Source: Microbotryum silenes-acaulis (lineage: Eukaryota; Basidiomycota; Microbotryomycetes; Microbotryales; Microbotryaceae). Taken from it: DNA of 64,000 nt. The DNA is taken from contig QPFY01000003.1 in NCBI GenBank assembly GCA_003665825.1, forward strand, positions 496,001-560,000, written 5' to 3'. The notes beneath the pieces were generated by a model. That model was not told the origin of the DNA. It saw only the letters and a list, made by a program, of their open reading frames with translations, and did no database searches. Both the position numbers and the translations under genes were made by a program. Below, piece after piece: positions 25,076-45,298 of this stretch. The stretch's first letter is position 1. Each line of letters begins with the position of its first letter.

Positions 25076-28016
25076 CTAAGCATCCTTGAGTTTGAACTCG
25101 GCCAAAACGGAAATGTGATCACTGTGGGTCCAGAACAGAAGGTTACATCTTGTGTCAGGAAGGAACTTTCCCAATTTTCGATGCCTAGTTGACCCAAACC
25201 CACCTTGGGAAATGAGCATTGGGGAAGCCTACGACCCGATCGGTGTATTCGGAATCGACGTGGCCGAGCAAACCCGTGACCGAAAGTGAATTCGTGCTGG
25301 TCACCCCCAAAAGAAAGATTCAATAAGTCGACCGCCGACCTCTTCATTAAAACACGACGGGATGAACTCACGTGTAAAACAGATAATCCAACACGCCCTC
25401 GAAACCGGGTGTATAATTCGTGAACTCCAACTCGCCGACATGGCCATAAGCCGACTTGAGCGACAAGCGATGGTTCAACCCTTCCGAGGTGTAATGGCCG
25501 TACGTATGCCCCATGAAATCCTCGTGGTCCTTCTCGACTTGGCCTTTGGTCATGAACTCGTACACGCCCGAATGTGGTTCAGAGTTGAAATCACCACAGA
25601 TCAAGGTCGGGATCTTGGACCCGTTGGCGTATTTGGGTGCGGCATCGTACCCTTCCCCTAGGTTCAACCGGGAAGGCAACTTGGCGAAATCGTTGGCGAT
25701 CTTGTGCACTTCGTCCATCATCATCGCGACTTGGACGAGTTTGACATCCCTAAAGTCAGGGTTCCAATGAACGTGCGTATTGGCGACGACGAGCCGAGCG
25801 CCCGAAGCGCGATGTTCGAGGCACGTTACGACGGCGATATTGTCCTGCGTCATCACGCGGTTGAACATGTCCTCGGTCTTTTTAAAGTCCGGTCGCCGCA
25901 TCGCGATCTGCTGAAACTCGATCAGGACCTGTTCAACGAGCGCAAAGGTCGTGTTCTTGAAAAAGGTCGCACACCCATCGACGCGCTTGCGCTCGTCGCC
26001 GTGCATCGTCCGGGCCCTCGACTTGGGGTAGTACACGCCGTCATAGTCCTGCCCGGAGAGGTGCTCCAAAAAGTACGACTCGTATTGCTCGACGTCGACC
26101 TCTTGCAAGCAGATCAGATCGGCGCCGTAGGTCATGATTTCTTGCAATATCAACTCCTTGCGGTACTCCCAACTCAACGCCCAGCTCGGTGTATAGCCGT
26201 ACATTTGCGAGGTCGCGTACTTTTCGCACAGGATATTGTAGCTCAGAGTCGAAAAGGTCTCCTCCGGCGGCCGCTTGGATCCGTCGGCGTTGAGTGCGGC
26301 CGCGGTCGGGAACGAATCCGGTTCGACCGTGATCCAGTCCCGTTCGGGAGGGGGCAGTGGTACTGGGCACGAGTCGCGAAGGTAGGCGACGAGGGCCGAG
26401 GTGCCGTCTTTTTCGAGCAGAGACCGCAACGTGTCGGGCAGGGGATTGCCTTCAATCCCGAGCGTGTCGAGCTGGTGCAAGGTGCCTAGTTCTGGTGGCA
26501 AAGACTGGAGGTGATTGTCAAATAGGAAGAGCTCGCGCAGGCGTGTCAGGAGCCCAATCTCGACGGGCAGGGACGTGAGTTTGTTGGACGAGGCGTCGAG
26601 CAGGACGAGGTTCGACAGCCGCGAGATCGAGGTCGGCAGCACCGACAGCGAGTTGTGCGGGATGTAGAGCGTCGTCAAGAACGTGTACCGGAACAGCTCG
26701 GGGGCCAGGTTCTTGAGGTTCATGCCGCCCATGTCGATCGTGGACCATGTCGGCTTGTCGGACTTGTTGGTCGCGACTGTGTCGATACCCCCAAGGGCGA
26801 GTTCGGTCGCGGCGGTCGTTGGGGACGAACCCGAGTCGCGGATGTGGTCGGTACGGATCGAGCCTAGGGATGCACTGCGCTCGTCGTCGAAGAGCTTGGA
26901 CGCGGTGCTGGCATTCTTGCCGTGGCCGTTGGCAAGATTGGGACCGTAACTGCGCTTTGCGCCGCCGATCGTGCTCGAGGGGCGCTGGCTCGGGTCCGAG
27001 ATGACGATCGCGGCGGACGAGCCCGTGTGTCCTCGTGCGGCGAGATGGGCCGCTCGAGCATTGTGGTGGGGTGAGTTGGACTGGCGCGAGATGTGGGCGA
27101 GGGACATTTGTTGCTGCCAGTGGGAGGAGAGCGGACCCTGGCTTCCGTTGGGTTGCCCCCCGCCCGTGGTCTGTTGCGGGTGGTGGTGGGAGGACGGGTG
27201 GTTGTTGTTGTTGTTTGGGTTGTTCCCGCCCGCGCCATTCTTTTGGTGGTGCGGCGGAGGTTGATGCGGGTGGTGCGACGAGTGGGAAAGTGGTGTGCCT
27301 GGCCCTTGTCCAGGATGGGGCGAGTGCGAGTGCGGGGGCAGCGAGTTGTGGTGCGGCGAGTGGGATGGCCCTCCCGAATAGGCTGCCGGTGATGCCGGTG
27401 GTCCTGGGTACGAGAAGGAGTGATGGGGTTGCTGCTGAGTTTGGTATGTGGTGGGTTAGACCGTGGGCCAGGGAGCGCATTAACGGTCGTCGTCCGATCC
27501 GTCGCGCGGCGGGGGAAGAAAGGATGTGAAAAAGGTCGAGCCAGATCAGCGACGATTCTATCCCGACACTGAGACTCCAGCTCGTCATGCACCCAGGTTG
27601 GTTCACTGAGAACCGATCACGAATCGTCGTCGTCGGCCGTACTCGAAGACGCACGCCGCGCTGCGCTCGTACTCTATACTCACATGATGGGGTGGTGCCT
27701 GCCCGTAATGACCATGCTGCAACCGATTGATCAACGAATATCTCTGGCCGTTGTTGTTATTGTTATTGGACGGATTGTTGTAAGGGGATGCGCCTCCCCC
27801 GCCGCCATTCGCTGCAGATGAGCCACCCGGCGCGGTACTGCTGCTCGTCGTCGTCGCTCCAGCGGTTGCTCCAGCTCCAGCTCCAGCTCCTCCGCCGCCT
27901 GTCCCTGTCCCTGCTCCTGCTCCTGCTCCTCCTGCGCCAGACGAAGTAGCCCCATGAGGTGGCGAGGCGGGCGCAGGCGAAGGTGATGGACTGAAGCCCG
28001 AAGTGTTGGAGTACAT
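25076..28016 (-). CDS. CCR4: Ccr4, catalytic deadenylase of the CCR4-NOT complex
   Basis: Exonuclease of the endonuclease/exonuclease/phosphatase (EEP) fold that shortens mRNA poly(A) tails. Exon 1 (28016-27684) and the start of exon 2 (27434) join in phase 0 and give a low-complexity N-terminus rich in Gly/Ala, Asn and His/Pro. Then come leucine-rich repeats that would bind Not1 (LYIPHNSLSVLPTSI, LVLLDASSNKLTSLP, LRELFLFDNHLQSLP). The EEP domain has every expected motif: SYNILCEKYA, LICLQEVD, NTHVHWNPDFRDVK, LICGDFNSEPHSGVYE, and SDHISVLAEF at the end. The final exons are small (around 25290-25205 and 25115-25076). It ends shortly after the SDH motif (FKLKDA), as expected for Ccr4. Confidence 0.95.
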
Positions 28017-28488
28017 GGGGTAGGTAGCTCAGACCACGATCAAGAGGGGATCAGTTGACGAGCGTTCGAGGTGGTGTGGGTGGTGGTGGTGGTGGTATTG
28101 GGGTTGGAGAGGGTGATGGTGCAAGCGGATGGTCGGTGATGCGACCGGGTTCATAAAGGTCAGATTTAGCAAAGGCACGCCCAAAGGGCAAGAGACGTGG
28201 CGTGGCGTGGAGTGGGTGGGTGCGTGAGTGGATTTCTGATGGGTGGGGAGTGCAGCTCGAAGGGAAGGATCTCGCGGGCCGGCTCCCAAGAAAGGCTTTC
28301 GGGCGCCTGCGCTGAGCTGAGCAGAGCTGCGCTGCTCGGTGCTGGGTGGTCGTCGAACAAGGCGCGCAAAGTCTAATCACCCGAATAGGAGGTTGGAAGA
28401 GGTCCCGAATTGTAATAGTGCGGGCGCACCTGATAATCCTAATTCTAGTTGCGTTGAACGACAGTGTATTACCAACTTTCTCTGAAAG
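28017..28488. other. Intergenic between ATP10 and CCR4
   Basis: This is upstream of CCR4 and downstream of ATP10, both on the minus strand. It is rich in GGTGGT-type sequence near 28070-28105. No gene seen. Confidence 0.5.
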
Positions 28489-29794
28489 CTAGATTTTCGC
28501 CCCCTCCCCACCCTCAATCACACCCGCATGATCCTTCTTGTACCTCTCCACCAACACATGACAACACTTCCTCAACGCCTCTTCCTCGTTCAACGTAGCC
28601 CAATCACACCCCGCCCATCTCACTTTCCCATTCGAATCGACGAGGTAAACGTACCCGACGTGCTTGTTCGTCATTCCCAACGGTTCACGCAGGTATTCGA
28701 GGGATTGGTGGGAGAGGAGATAAGTCGGTTGGTATTGAACGGGTATTTGACGACGCAGGGAAGAGAGGAACATGGTCACCAGGAACGATTTCAAAGCGTT
28801 TTCTTGCGCGTTGATCTGTGGGCGACACAAAGTCAGATTATCTCTCTTTTGTGAAGAGGGGGAGCTCCTGACTCGGGGTAGCTGGACCCACGTAGACGTA
28901 TTGAAAAAGAGGTTCATCCTTCATATCCGACAGAGCCGGTCTCACGAACGAGTTGACATGTTCCTGCATTCGACCACATTGACAGCCTATTCACCGATTG
29001 TGTGCGGCCTTCATCCAGGACCTACCTCTGAACTCTTGAAGCTGCCAATGGCGACGAGCGATATTTTACCCTTCCATAAATCGGTCGTATGCGTCTTGGC
29101 CTTGTTCGCCAACGAGACGCCTTGTATGTCCGGGAAGTAGAGCGACAACTGCGGGGTGGACAGGCAGGCAGGGTTTTCCCAACGAGGCGGTCAGCGCGAT
29201 GCTGTGTAAAGTCGATAGTTGAACCTACATCTTCTCGGAGGAGTGTATTGGGTGCGATCCATTTTTTGCCTCCCTGGTGCCTCAACTCGTTATAATCGTT
29301 GAAATAGCCTTTCGAAACTTGTTTGACCCTGTCGTCCCCAAGCCCGAGGAGAAATCAGCCTCGGCGCACCCGATCAGGATCGTACCGGAAGATCAAACTG
29401 ACAAGTGTTTTCTCTCGTCCAACCTCCTCTGCTTGCTCAACAGGTTGCGCTTCCATTCCTCCCTCGTCACCGGGTCGGTGGAGGGTTTATTCGTCACGCC
29501 AAGGGCACGGGAGAGGTAAGGTGGGGGGGTGGTGTTGCGTTGTTCGACCTTTTTCAGCTCGGCTTCGGAGGGGGTCAGATGTGAGTCGGAGTAGGTGGCG
29601 GGGGAAGTGGACGGGCGGGTGGAGGTGGAGGATGAAGGTGGAGATGGAGGAGTGGACGAGCTCGACGAAGCGAAGGAGCTGCAAGTGGTCGAGAACGAAC
29701 AACTGGGAGCGCACGAGCTCGTAGACGCGAACGCTTGACGTGTTGAAGCGTAGACGAGCGGTCGAGTCGACCGAGCGAGTGTCGAGGCGAACAT
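28489..29794 (-). CDS. ATP10: Atp10, mitochondrial F1Fo-ATP synthase assembly factor
   Basis: Chaperone of the inner membrane needed to add Atp6 to the Fo sector. The N-terminus (MFASTLARSTRPLVYASTRQ, then Ser/Thr-rich) looks like a mitochondrial presequence. The conserved body follows over four to five exons: LSRALGVTNKPSTD, KGYFNDYNELRHQGGKKWIA, LYFPDIQGVSLANKAKTHT, INAQENALKSFLVTMFLSSL and HVGYVYLVDSNGKVRWAGCD. The order and spacing match the Atp10 family. It shares a 204-bp divergent promoter with TPT1. Confidence 0.92.
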
Positions 29795-29998
29795 GGCTTA
29801 TGCTGGCCGATGCAGGCTTATGCGAGCGGATGCGGTGAGGGCGGTGAGGGTGTGGAGGAGTGTGGAGGGAGACCAAGAGCGCGCAAGTCGGCTCTTGCTC
29901 TGGCTCTCTCTCGCTTCTCCTTCTCCCTTCCAGCTCGAGTACCGGTCCGATACCTACCCCTACCCGTTCCAATACCGCACCCTTTCCTTCCAAAGACG
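29795..29998. promoter_or_regulatory. Compact bidirectional promoter, ATP10/TPT1
   Basis: Only 204 bases separate the start codons of divergent ATP10 and TPT1, so any promoter elements and both 5' leaders must overlap or sit very close. No TATA box was obvious. The TPT1-proximal half is pyrimidine-rich. Confidence 0.5.
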
Positions 29999-31193
29999 AT
30001 GAGCGAGCCACGTTTCACTCCCGAACGCGCACCGCAAGCCCCAACCTCGACCTCGGATCCCATCTCCGCACCCAATCATCCCAAACCGCCGAACACCTCT
30101 CGCAAGATCGCCCCCACCGCCCGAGGCCGCACCACCGACTCCGACGACGTGCGACATTCCAAAACGCTCTCTTACATCCTTCGTCATGGTGCAGCGAAGG
30201 AACATCTCGTCCTGAGAGCGGATGGGTTCGTTAGAGTTGATCAGTTGGTGAGCTTCGCCCAACTGTAATTTGCAGAGTTTGCTTTCCACCTTCAACTTTT
30301 GGGATGCACGTGATCTCTCCAGCTCAAGAGACCCAAATTGAAAGGTGTCACATTCGAGACAATACAACGTATCGTCGCCGAGAATGAGAAACAACGCTTC
30401 ACGTTGCAAAAAGAAGCCAAGAAGCCAAGTGGGGGAGACGTAGCCGAAGACGCCGAATTCGAGTGGTGGATCAGGGCGAACCAGGGGCATTCGGTGCAGG
30501 TCAGTTTCGAGCTGGGATAGAGAGTATGCTCGCCCAGGATCGTTGACTTGGCCTTCATCACTCGGGGCAGGTCGAATCCCTCGAACTAAAACCCATCCTC
30601 GACGCCTCCCAAGTTCCCACCATGGTCCATGGCACGACCTACAAGCTATGGCCTACAATAGGTGCGGTTCGAAAAATCGCCCGTTACACAGCTTGTTTAC
30701 TAAATCTTGATCGCCCAATTTCCTCGGCACATGTTTCAGCCAAGCAAGGCCTTTCGAAAATGGCGAGGAACCATATCCACTGCGCAACGGGCTTGTTTGG
30801 CGATGCTGGGGTCAAGAGCGGTCAGCACGCTCACTCTTCCTCATATAACCAACCTCCATCCTCATTGAGACTCTCCTATTCACCCACAGGAATGCGAGCC
30901 AAATGTGACCTCTTCATATATTTAGACGTTCCCAAACTTCTCGCCGGTAAGTCAACTCGGAACAATCTGATGGTTCGCTGGTAAAAGCCTGACCCTTTCA
31001 TCTCTCCTCAATAAAACCACCCCCTTTTCGATCAGACAATATCCCTATCTACGAATCCTCCAACAACGTACTCCTCACATCAGGCAAGGACGGCATCGTC
31101 TCGCCAACCTACTTCAAGAAAGTGGAGAGGAAAATCGTCGGAGCGGCAGCTGAGGTCGAGGAACTTGATTTGAACGGGTTGTCTCTGCAATAA
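29999..31193 (+). CDS. TPT1: tRNA 2'-phosphotransferase
   Basis: Removes the splice-junction 2'-phosphate left by fungal tRNA ligase, passing it to NAD+. Start ATG at 29999 (MSEPRFTPERAPQ). Exons in order give HSKTLSYILRHGAAKEHLVL, LKRPKLKGVTFETIQRIVAE, WIRANQGHSV, LDASQVPTMVHGTTYKLWPT, the KptA/Tpt1 motif SKMARNHIHCATGL, then GMRAKCDLFIYLDV and YESSNNVLLTSGKDGIV. The Arg and His residues of the family active site (LRH, RANQGHS, MRAKCD) are visible. The N-terminal ~45 residues are polar and likely disordered. It converges on STT3, with 205 bases between stop codons. Confidence 0.93.
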
Positions 31194-31398
31194 GGACAGA
31201 TCTCATCGCGTTCCTCGTAACTGGCTCGGCGTGGTATGGAATATGGCACCGTTTGTTCTGATTCCCAAATGAGCAGATACCCGAGCGAAATTCACGCCTC
31301 TCTTCTCCTTCGGCCACCTCCCACGAATCAAAACACGGTCTCAAACGAAACCACCACGGGGAAGAGCAACCCCCACCTTCCTTTTCAAGCTTCCATCC

Positions 31399-33914
31399 TT
31401 ACGCGCCCCTCCTCAACGTATTCTTCTTCGCCGGCTTGACCCTCTTCTTTCTCTTACCCCCCGCAAAAGCATTCGCCGATTTGAGATCCCTCCCCAACGA
31501 ATCCTCCTTCTTGACAGCGTAGATCCTTACGATCCAATTCTCCGAGGTGAAGGCTTCTTCCAATGTGTCGAGTTGGATAGGGGTGTTGGGAATCACTTGA
31601 CCTCGAACACGATCGTGGGCTTGACCGCCTCCGAAGACTTCGGCGAAGCTGGAAGGTAAACCAGGAAGCGCATTTGATCAGTTTCGTTCCTTTCCCCCGC
31701 CCGCCCAGGCAATAGGTGTGCGCTACTTGCCGGTAGTAAGACATCTTGTACATCAAGCTATTCTTCATCACTTCACTCGCATCCGCATCGACCTTGTACT
31801 CCCCTCGACTGGTAAAGTACTTTTGTTCATTGATCTCCTGCGGCCAAATCCCTTCCGAGATCCTGACCATCCACAAGAACTTGTTGATATCATCACCTCC
31901 GAAACCGAGTAAACCACCAAAGATGACGAGAACGTAATCGACGTCGTGTTGTCTCAATAAAGGGTAAGCCGCTTCTTCGTTCAAAGACATCATCTTACCC
32001 ACCGTAGCGATGTGGGTGTTGTTCCAGGTGTTGTTATCGACCAAGGTCGTACGGTTCGAAAATCCGGCGATTTGGTAACCGTAATCCCACCAGGACATGA
32101 TCTTGGCATCCTCCTTGGTATTCTGTCGAAGCCAGTAATAAGCCTCTCGGAAATCATCGATGATGTTGTTCGATCCATCGGCGTTTCGACTCGACAAGAC
32201 GACGGAGGGGGAGGAATAAGCCGTCGAAGTAACCCAGGTGCAATGCAGTACGAACAAGCTCGCCAAGAAGGTGAAGGCGATAATCGGCATCGCTCGAACG
32301 TCTAGACCCCAAACACCGGCTTTGGTCGACGATAACTTGCGATTCGATCGTTTCGACGTCGTCTTGGCGTCTTTCGTGAGCTTCGTACCGTCGTCTTCAG
32401 TCATAGCAGCGACGGTGTCTTCGGTCGTATCGGGTTGGACGGGGTCGAGGTAGGTTTCGAAAACGGACGAAATCGCCATGGCAGCCGTGACGCAAACGAC
32501 GGGCGTCAAGGTCAACATGAGACGAACCATGACGCCGGCGAAATAAGACGCGAGGAACGAGTAAATGATGACGAAAACGTGCTCGTCCCTCAACTCGCGG
32601 AAGCAGATGAAGACACCCGCGGGGAAGAGGTAGATGAGGAAGTTGAGGTCGAAGAAGAATGAGGGCCATGCGGTCGGTTGATGTTCCGAGACGGAAGAGA
32701 CCAACGGCAAGTGGATGCGAGCGTAGCCCGTGTCCCAGAGCGAGTAGAAACGACCGGTCCAAGGTTGAATCTTGCCCGAGCGGGTCATGAACCACAAGCC
32801 ACCAAAGATCATCGTCAAGCCGACACCGAGCGCTGCGCGGAACAAAACTTTGAACTGGGCCTCGGGGACGTGCGATCGTACGAGCTGCACGAAAGCGATG
32901 AGCTGGAGCAGACCAAAGATGCCGAGCGGGGCCATGTGCTCGGACGTGAGCAAGGGCAAGAAGCCGACAAAGGGAACCGTCATCGACGACAAGGTGCCGA
33001 TTGCGTAGAACGTCGAGTAGGCGACGTAGAGGCGCGAGGTGTAGCGGCCCATGAGCAACAGCACAAAGACGTGCAAGGGGAGCATGTTGGTGATAAAGGC
33101 GTATCCACCCCACGCAGCGACCATGTAGTAGTAGAAGAGTGCGGTCACGGCGGCCCAGGTGATGGAGCCGGTCTTGACGGTCTTGATCCAGAGGTAAAAG
33201 GTGAACATGAGGATGAAGATGGCGATGGCCTCGTTGTCGTAACTACCCGCGACCGAACGCGAGATGTAACCGGGCGCGATACCGATGAAGAGCGCGGCCC
33301 AGAGACCGGTCGATTCGCGCGATCCGTCCTTGCCGACCTCTCGAGCGAACAGGTAGGTCGCAAAAGCGGTCAGACCGGAAAACATGGGGGCGAGCTGTAC
33401 ACAGACTTCTCGGATGTCGACGGGGATCGAGAGCGAGTGCAGCGCTTTCCAGATGAGGCCCGAGGTGACCATCAAGCCGGGGTAGAGCGTTCCTCCAACG
33501 ACTCGACCGAGCGGGTACCAAGCCGTCGGATCGAACCAATTCCAAAATTCCTGTGGCGCATATTTCAGATACAATGTTCAGCTTTCTGGGCGGTGAAAGC
33601 GCTTCACTGTTGCCTTTGTCGACACCCACGTAAAAGCCATCCTTGGTCAGGGTCATGGTCGCGCGGTAATTGAACCATGGGTCGAATCTGTGCAAAAGGG
33701 GAGAAGGAATTTTGCGCTCAGTCAAAATATAGTTAATACGGAAGAAGTGTAGTGCTCACTCGTGAATGATGGACTCGAATCGAACGACGGCAAACTCTCG
33801 AGAAGAGACTGCGGCGCCGGCGATGCAGATGAGGATGACGGTGCGCAGGAACGACGAGATGGTCGTCGAAGTCTCTTTGTCGAGCCTCGGTGGCGGATAG
33901 GCGTAGGACGGCAT
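31399..33914 (-). CDS. STT3: Stt3, catalytic subunit of oligosaccharyltransferase
   Basis: Transfers the dolichol-linked glycan to Asn in N-x-S/T sequons in the ER. The start is at 33914 (MPSYAYPPPRLDKETS); the short first exons give AVVRFESIIHE and FDPWFNYRATMTLTKDGFY, with the catalytic D of DPWFN. A long exon contains WNWFDPTAWYPLGRVVGGTL, SVAGSYDNEAIAIF, SVSEHQPTAW (SVSEHQP loop), the sequon-binding WWDYGYQIAG, and DNNTWNNTHIATVGKMM. Some 10-13 membrane spans are apparent. The last exon ends in a basic tail (KRKKRVKPAKKN). OST4, another subunit of the same enzyme, lies about 22 kb away. Confidence 0.96.
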
Positions 33915-35513
33915 GATGAGCTTGCGTCTAAGAAGTTCTTGAGAGGCGAATGCGGGCTGCTCAGGAGGGGAGACGATGAATGTGGAGCGCAGCTGGAGGT
34001 AAAGCCGGAGGTAAAGCAGAGGATGCAACAGGCAGAGGAATAAGAGTCAGAATCGGTCAACGAATGCGCTGAAAATAAAACGTTACGAGAATACATGGAA
34101 GATCTCTTCCTCTGTTTGAGCTCGGCCGCACCTGCTGCCCCGCAAGTAGCACAGACCGCAAGCGGCCCGGCGTCCTCGAGACCAACCGACGTGTCGCACC
34201 CCACCCGTCCCATGCCACATCCTCCGAACGCAGCTACAGCGCCTTCCCGGCCAGTCTTTTCTCCCTCGTGAAAGCGCGACCCGTTCGAGGGACTCACCAA
34301 TGGCAAGATATGCCGGCCCTTTGGTCACGGAGCTCCGTTTGAGAAGGGCAGTGGGGGCGAAGCAACAGCGCGAGCTACGTGGCCGGAACCGTCGAGCCTA
34401 AAGCACACTTTGCGCGTGTCGTTCAAAGTTCGTACAGCGGACCTCGGCGGTGGCGAGGTTGAGGTTGAGAATCAACTCCAAGACTCTCGTTTGGGACGAG
34501 ACGAGTTTGAACCACTGTTTTGACTGGGGAGGGGTGGGTGTACGTCGACAGGCAGGCGAGGCCGAATGGGTGCTTTAGCGCGCAGCTGCGTCCAAGCTGG
34601 TGGGGGGATGGGCACGGACCCACTCGAACTCAAGCCGAGCGAATCCACTGCAGCGCCCGCAGAGTGGGGTGAAACCAGCTAGCTTCACCAGAAAACTCCT
34701 AGGCGGGTCTGAAAAATTGCAATGTTGAACTTTAGTATCATCTATCAAAATCTGAGACCAAGACACACCTGAGGGCGATACGGAAGCTCCGGAGGACGAG
34801 GGCGAGGGTTAGGTCTTCTCATCCGTCTCATCTGGTTTCATATAACCAAACGAGCTAAGTAGAAAAGAAGAGATGGATTTGCTTCAAAAAGAAAGGACGT
34901 GCGGATGAAGTCGTCGGTGCAGAACAGCCGGCTGGAGTTATCGAGCCGAGGACGACTCGAGCACGATCCGTGGACCGTCGCGGCTTCACCTTTTACTGAC
35001 ACCCATAGTATCACCGGGTAAGGCAAACGACTACCGGGTAAGCACGCTTCGGATTCAAGTCGATTTCATGTATAGCTTTGACGCTGTAGCGGATTGGGCC
35101 CACGCCAAGCAAGCCGGAGTGATCGTTCGGTCACGTGCTGCGGAACTGCCGGCCCGGAGCAGTGTTCACTGTTGGAGCGAGTCGAAGGAATGTGGAGCTA
35201 GTCGTCAATGAGTCAATTCGAGGTAGTAATGAGACTCCACCGTAACGGGCCAACGGCGAGGAGTAATGCTTGAAAGCCAGACCGCTGACACGCTGGTGCT
35301 GTGTGTTTCATGGTCGCCATACTCGTCCGGAGAATTAACTTGAAGGAGGGGGACGAGTCGGCCCCACCCCACCAAGCCGAGCAGCGGCAAGTTGCCGCCC
35401 TGCCGCCCGCGGGGAACACAGCAACGACGACTTCCGCAAACGCCGTCGTTCTCTCTCTCTCTCTCCTCCCCTTCCATCAACTTCAACTCTGCAAATTCAT
35501 AACTCGCTCAAAC
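33915..35513. other. Divergent intergenic region, STT3 / dehydrogenase
   Basis: About 1.6 kb between two divergent start codons. Several frames exist but none has a domain or splice pattern I can support. A pyrimidine run (TCTCTCTCTCTCTCC, near 35453-35467) sits about 50 bases upstream of the dehydrogenase ATG. Confidence 0.5.
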
Positions 35514-37020
35514 ATGTCCTACATCGATTCCCTTTTCGGTCTCTCGGGCAAGACGGCCCTCTGTACTGGCGCGACCAGGGGCATGTAAGTTCAACCACCT
35601 TGTCCACGGCCGCCTTCATCGTCGGTCCACAAGAGCTTCTGCCAGAAACTGACTGGGAACTTTCCTACGTGTCCTCGCGAACCCCATCGTCGATTACGCA
35701 CAGTGGTCAAACTATGGCGCTCGCTTTGGCTCAGGCTGGAGCTGACATTGTCCTCGTTCAAGTGAGTAATGCGATAGGGCTGGTCGTACTAGTCAGGCAT
35801 GGGACGACAAGAGAAACGGGCGTGGCCCCCCACCAAGATCTCCCCACCCCACCCTTCTCGTTTGCCGTGAAACTTAAAAGCTGCCCGACACTAATCCGTT
35901 CTCTCTCGCATCATCCGCCTCAGAGGAACAAGGAGAACCTCGAGACGTACAACAAGATCAAGGCACTCGGTCGACAAGTCGACATAGCGGTGTGCGATCT
36001 CAGCAACGACGTCGAGGTCAAGGGGCTCGTCAAGCAGGTCGTTGGACCTACGTCCGAGGGCGGGTTGGGGAAGGAGATTGACGTGTTAGTCAACTGCGGT
36101 GGTATTCAGCGAAGGTACGCTTCGTCTCTAAACGCAAGTGATAGTTCAATGGAACGCATGCATCCGGACTAATTTTTACGAAGCGCCGATCCTCCGACCA
36201 GAACACCGGCCGAGAACTTCTCCGACGGCGACTGGAATGACGTCTTGCAAGTCAACCTCAACGCTGTCTGGACCTTGGCGAGGGATGTCGGCCGCCACAT
36301 GTTGGAGAGCCGAGGTGGTGTTTCGGGAGAAGAGGCGCCGAAGACGGAGAACCCTCGCGGACGAGGCAAGATCATCAACATTGCCAGTCTCTTGTCTTTC
36401 CAAGGTGCGTTATGGAGGGGGTCGCAGTCTGGAGTAAATGAACTATCGGGATTCTGACCTGATCGAAATCCTCGAACGACTCTACAGGTGGTTTGACCGT
36501 TCCCGCTTACGCCGCGGCCAAGCACGGGGTCCTCGGTCTCGTGAGTTTGACTTTGTGCGGTTCTTCAGAGATCACATGGGCAGAGCTGACCTGGCGCATT
36601 GTCGAGGATTGTGTAGGGCAAAGCCTTGGCCAACGAATGGTCTGCCAAGGGCATCAACGTCAACTCGATCGCACCCGGCTACATTGCTACCGATGTTCGT
36701 CCTTTCTCCCCCTCTCTTTGCCCCCACTCTCTTTTCCCCTGCTCTCTTTTCCCCCACCTCCAGCAGTCGTCTGCTGGGGCCTTCTTGCTCTGCAGCAGCT
36801 AGAGGTCAATGGCTGACCTATTGGGGTAACCCTGAAACAGATGAACGAAGCCCTGATCGCGAACCCGACGCGCTCGCGCCAAATCATGGAAAGGATACCC
36901 GCGCAAAGGTGGGGGGCGCCGACGGACTTTGAAGGCGCGGTCGTCTTCTTGGCCAGTCGAGCGAGTGATTACGTTTGTGGGGAATGTATCACCGTCGATG
37001 GTGGATGGATGGGGAGGTAG
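35514..37020 (+). CDS. Short-chain dehydrogenase/reductase, 2-deoxy-D-gluconate 3-dehydrogenase-like
   Basis: Classical NAD(P)-dependent SDR. Exon 1 begins [19 protein letters not shown] and ends in phase 2; spliced on, it completes the TGATRGIG nucleotide-binding motif and continues [18 protein letters not shown]. Further exons give VNCGGI, the catalytic Ser region [16 protein letters not shown] (Tyr and Lys of Y-x3-K), [20 protein letters not shown], and the C-terminus [16 protein letters not shown]. Seven or so exons are needed for about 270 residues, so this is an intron-dense gene. The sequence style ([22 protein letters not shown]) resembles the KduD group acting on keto-deoxy sugar acids, but the substrate is inferred only. 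Confidence 0.88.
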
Positions 37021-37694
37021 AGTGGGAGGTAGTGATTGGATTTGTACGCGGGTTACGGTGTGTGCAATCCAAGGATGTTATTGAGACGATTCTCGGCGAC
37101 TTGGTTCGTGGTGGTGGGCTCTGCGGTTGCCCGTGCAACAAACACCGCGCCGAGGTGGGGCTCCCATATAGCGCTATAGCGCTAGGTCCGACCGACGACC
37201 TTTACCGAGCATGTTTTCTGGCCGTCATCAAATCACCGATAGGTATGATGTGGTGCGAACTTCTCAAAGAGTCTTCTCAATCGAGAGACGCGTCCACGTA
37301 AACGCTAAAAAATGGGCTAGGAAAGAAGACTGCAAGAACGATGGGCCTTCGATCGAAAGCCTCGGATTCGGTAAAAGGACCGTGCGCGCAGAACCCCCGG
37401 CCGGGCCTTCCCTTGGACGCGAGCCTCGAGCTACGAGGTCCAACTTGTTTAAAGCGCCGAGACTGCTGTTCGCTCCTCGACCGCCATCCAAGGCACCACG
37501 AGTAACCCATCTGTGAGTTACGGTGCGTCATACTTCATGCTCGGGAAGTCGCATACTGATGCTGTGTCTCTGCCCGTTCCCGCTCGGCGCTGCCACTCTC
37601 GCGCTGCTGCCTCGCGTCGCTCTCCCTTGTCTCCTCTCGTTGGTGCACCAGACCACGACGACGACGAGCTCTCGTGCGAAGGCGCCCTGACGAG
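37021..37694. other. Intergenic between dehydrogenase and DYRK kinase
   Basis: This is the 3' flank of the dehydrogenase and 5' flank of the kinase, both on the plus strand. A perfect 16-bp palindrome, TAGCGCTATAGCGCTA, lies at 37169-37184. No gene seen. Confidence 0.55.

Positions 37695-45298
<7,604 letters not shown>

Noticed and set aside
26518..27654. 378-codon minus-strand frame overlapping CCR4
   Set aside because: It is an out-of-frame shadow of the His/Pro- and Gly-rich CCR4 N-terminus. The true CCR4 frame carries the leucine-rich repeats and all EEP motifs.
32678..33673. 331-codon plus-strand frame
   Set aside because: It lies wholly antisense to STT3, whose motifs are unmistakable. 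The charged, repetitive composition is what an antisense shadow of a GC-rich coding exon gives.
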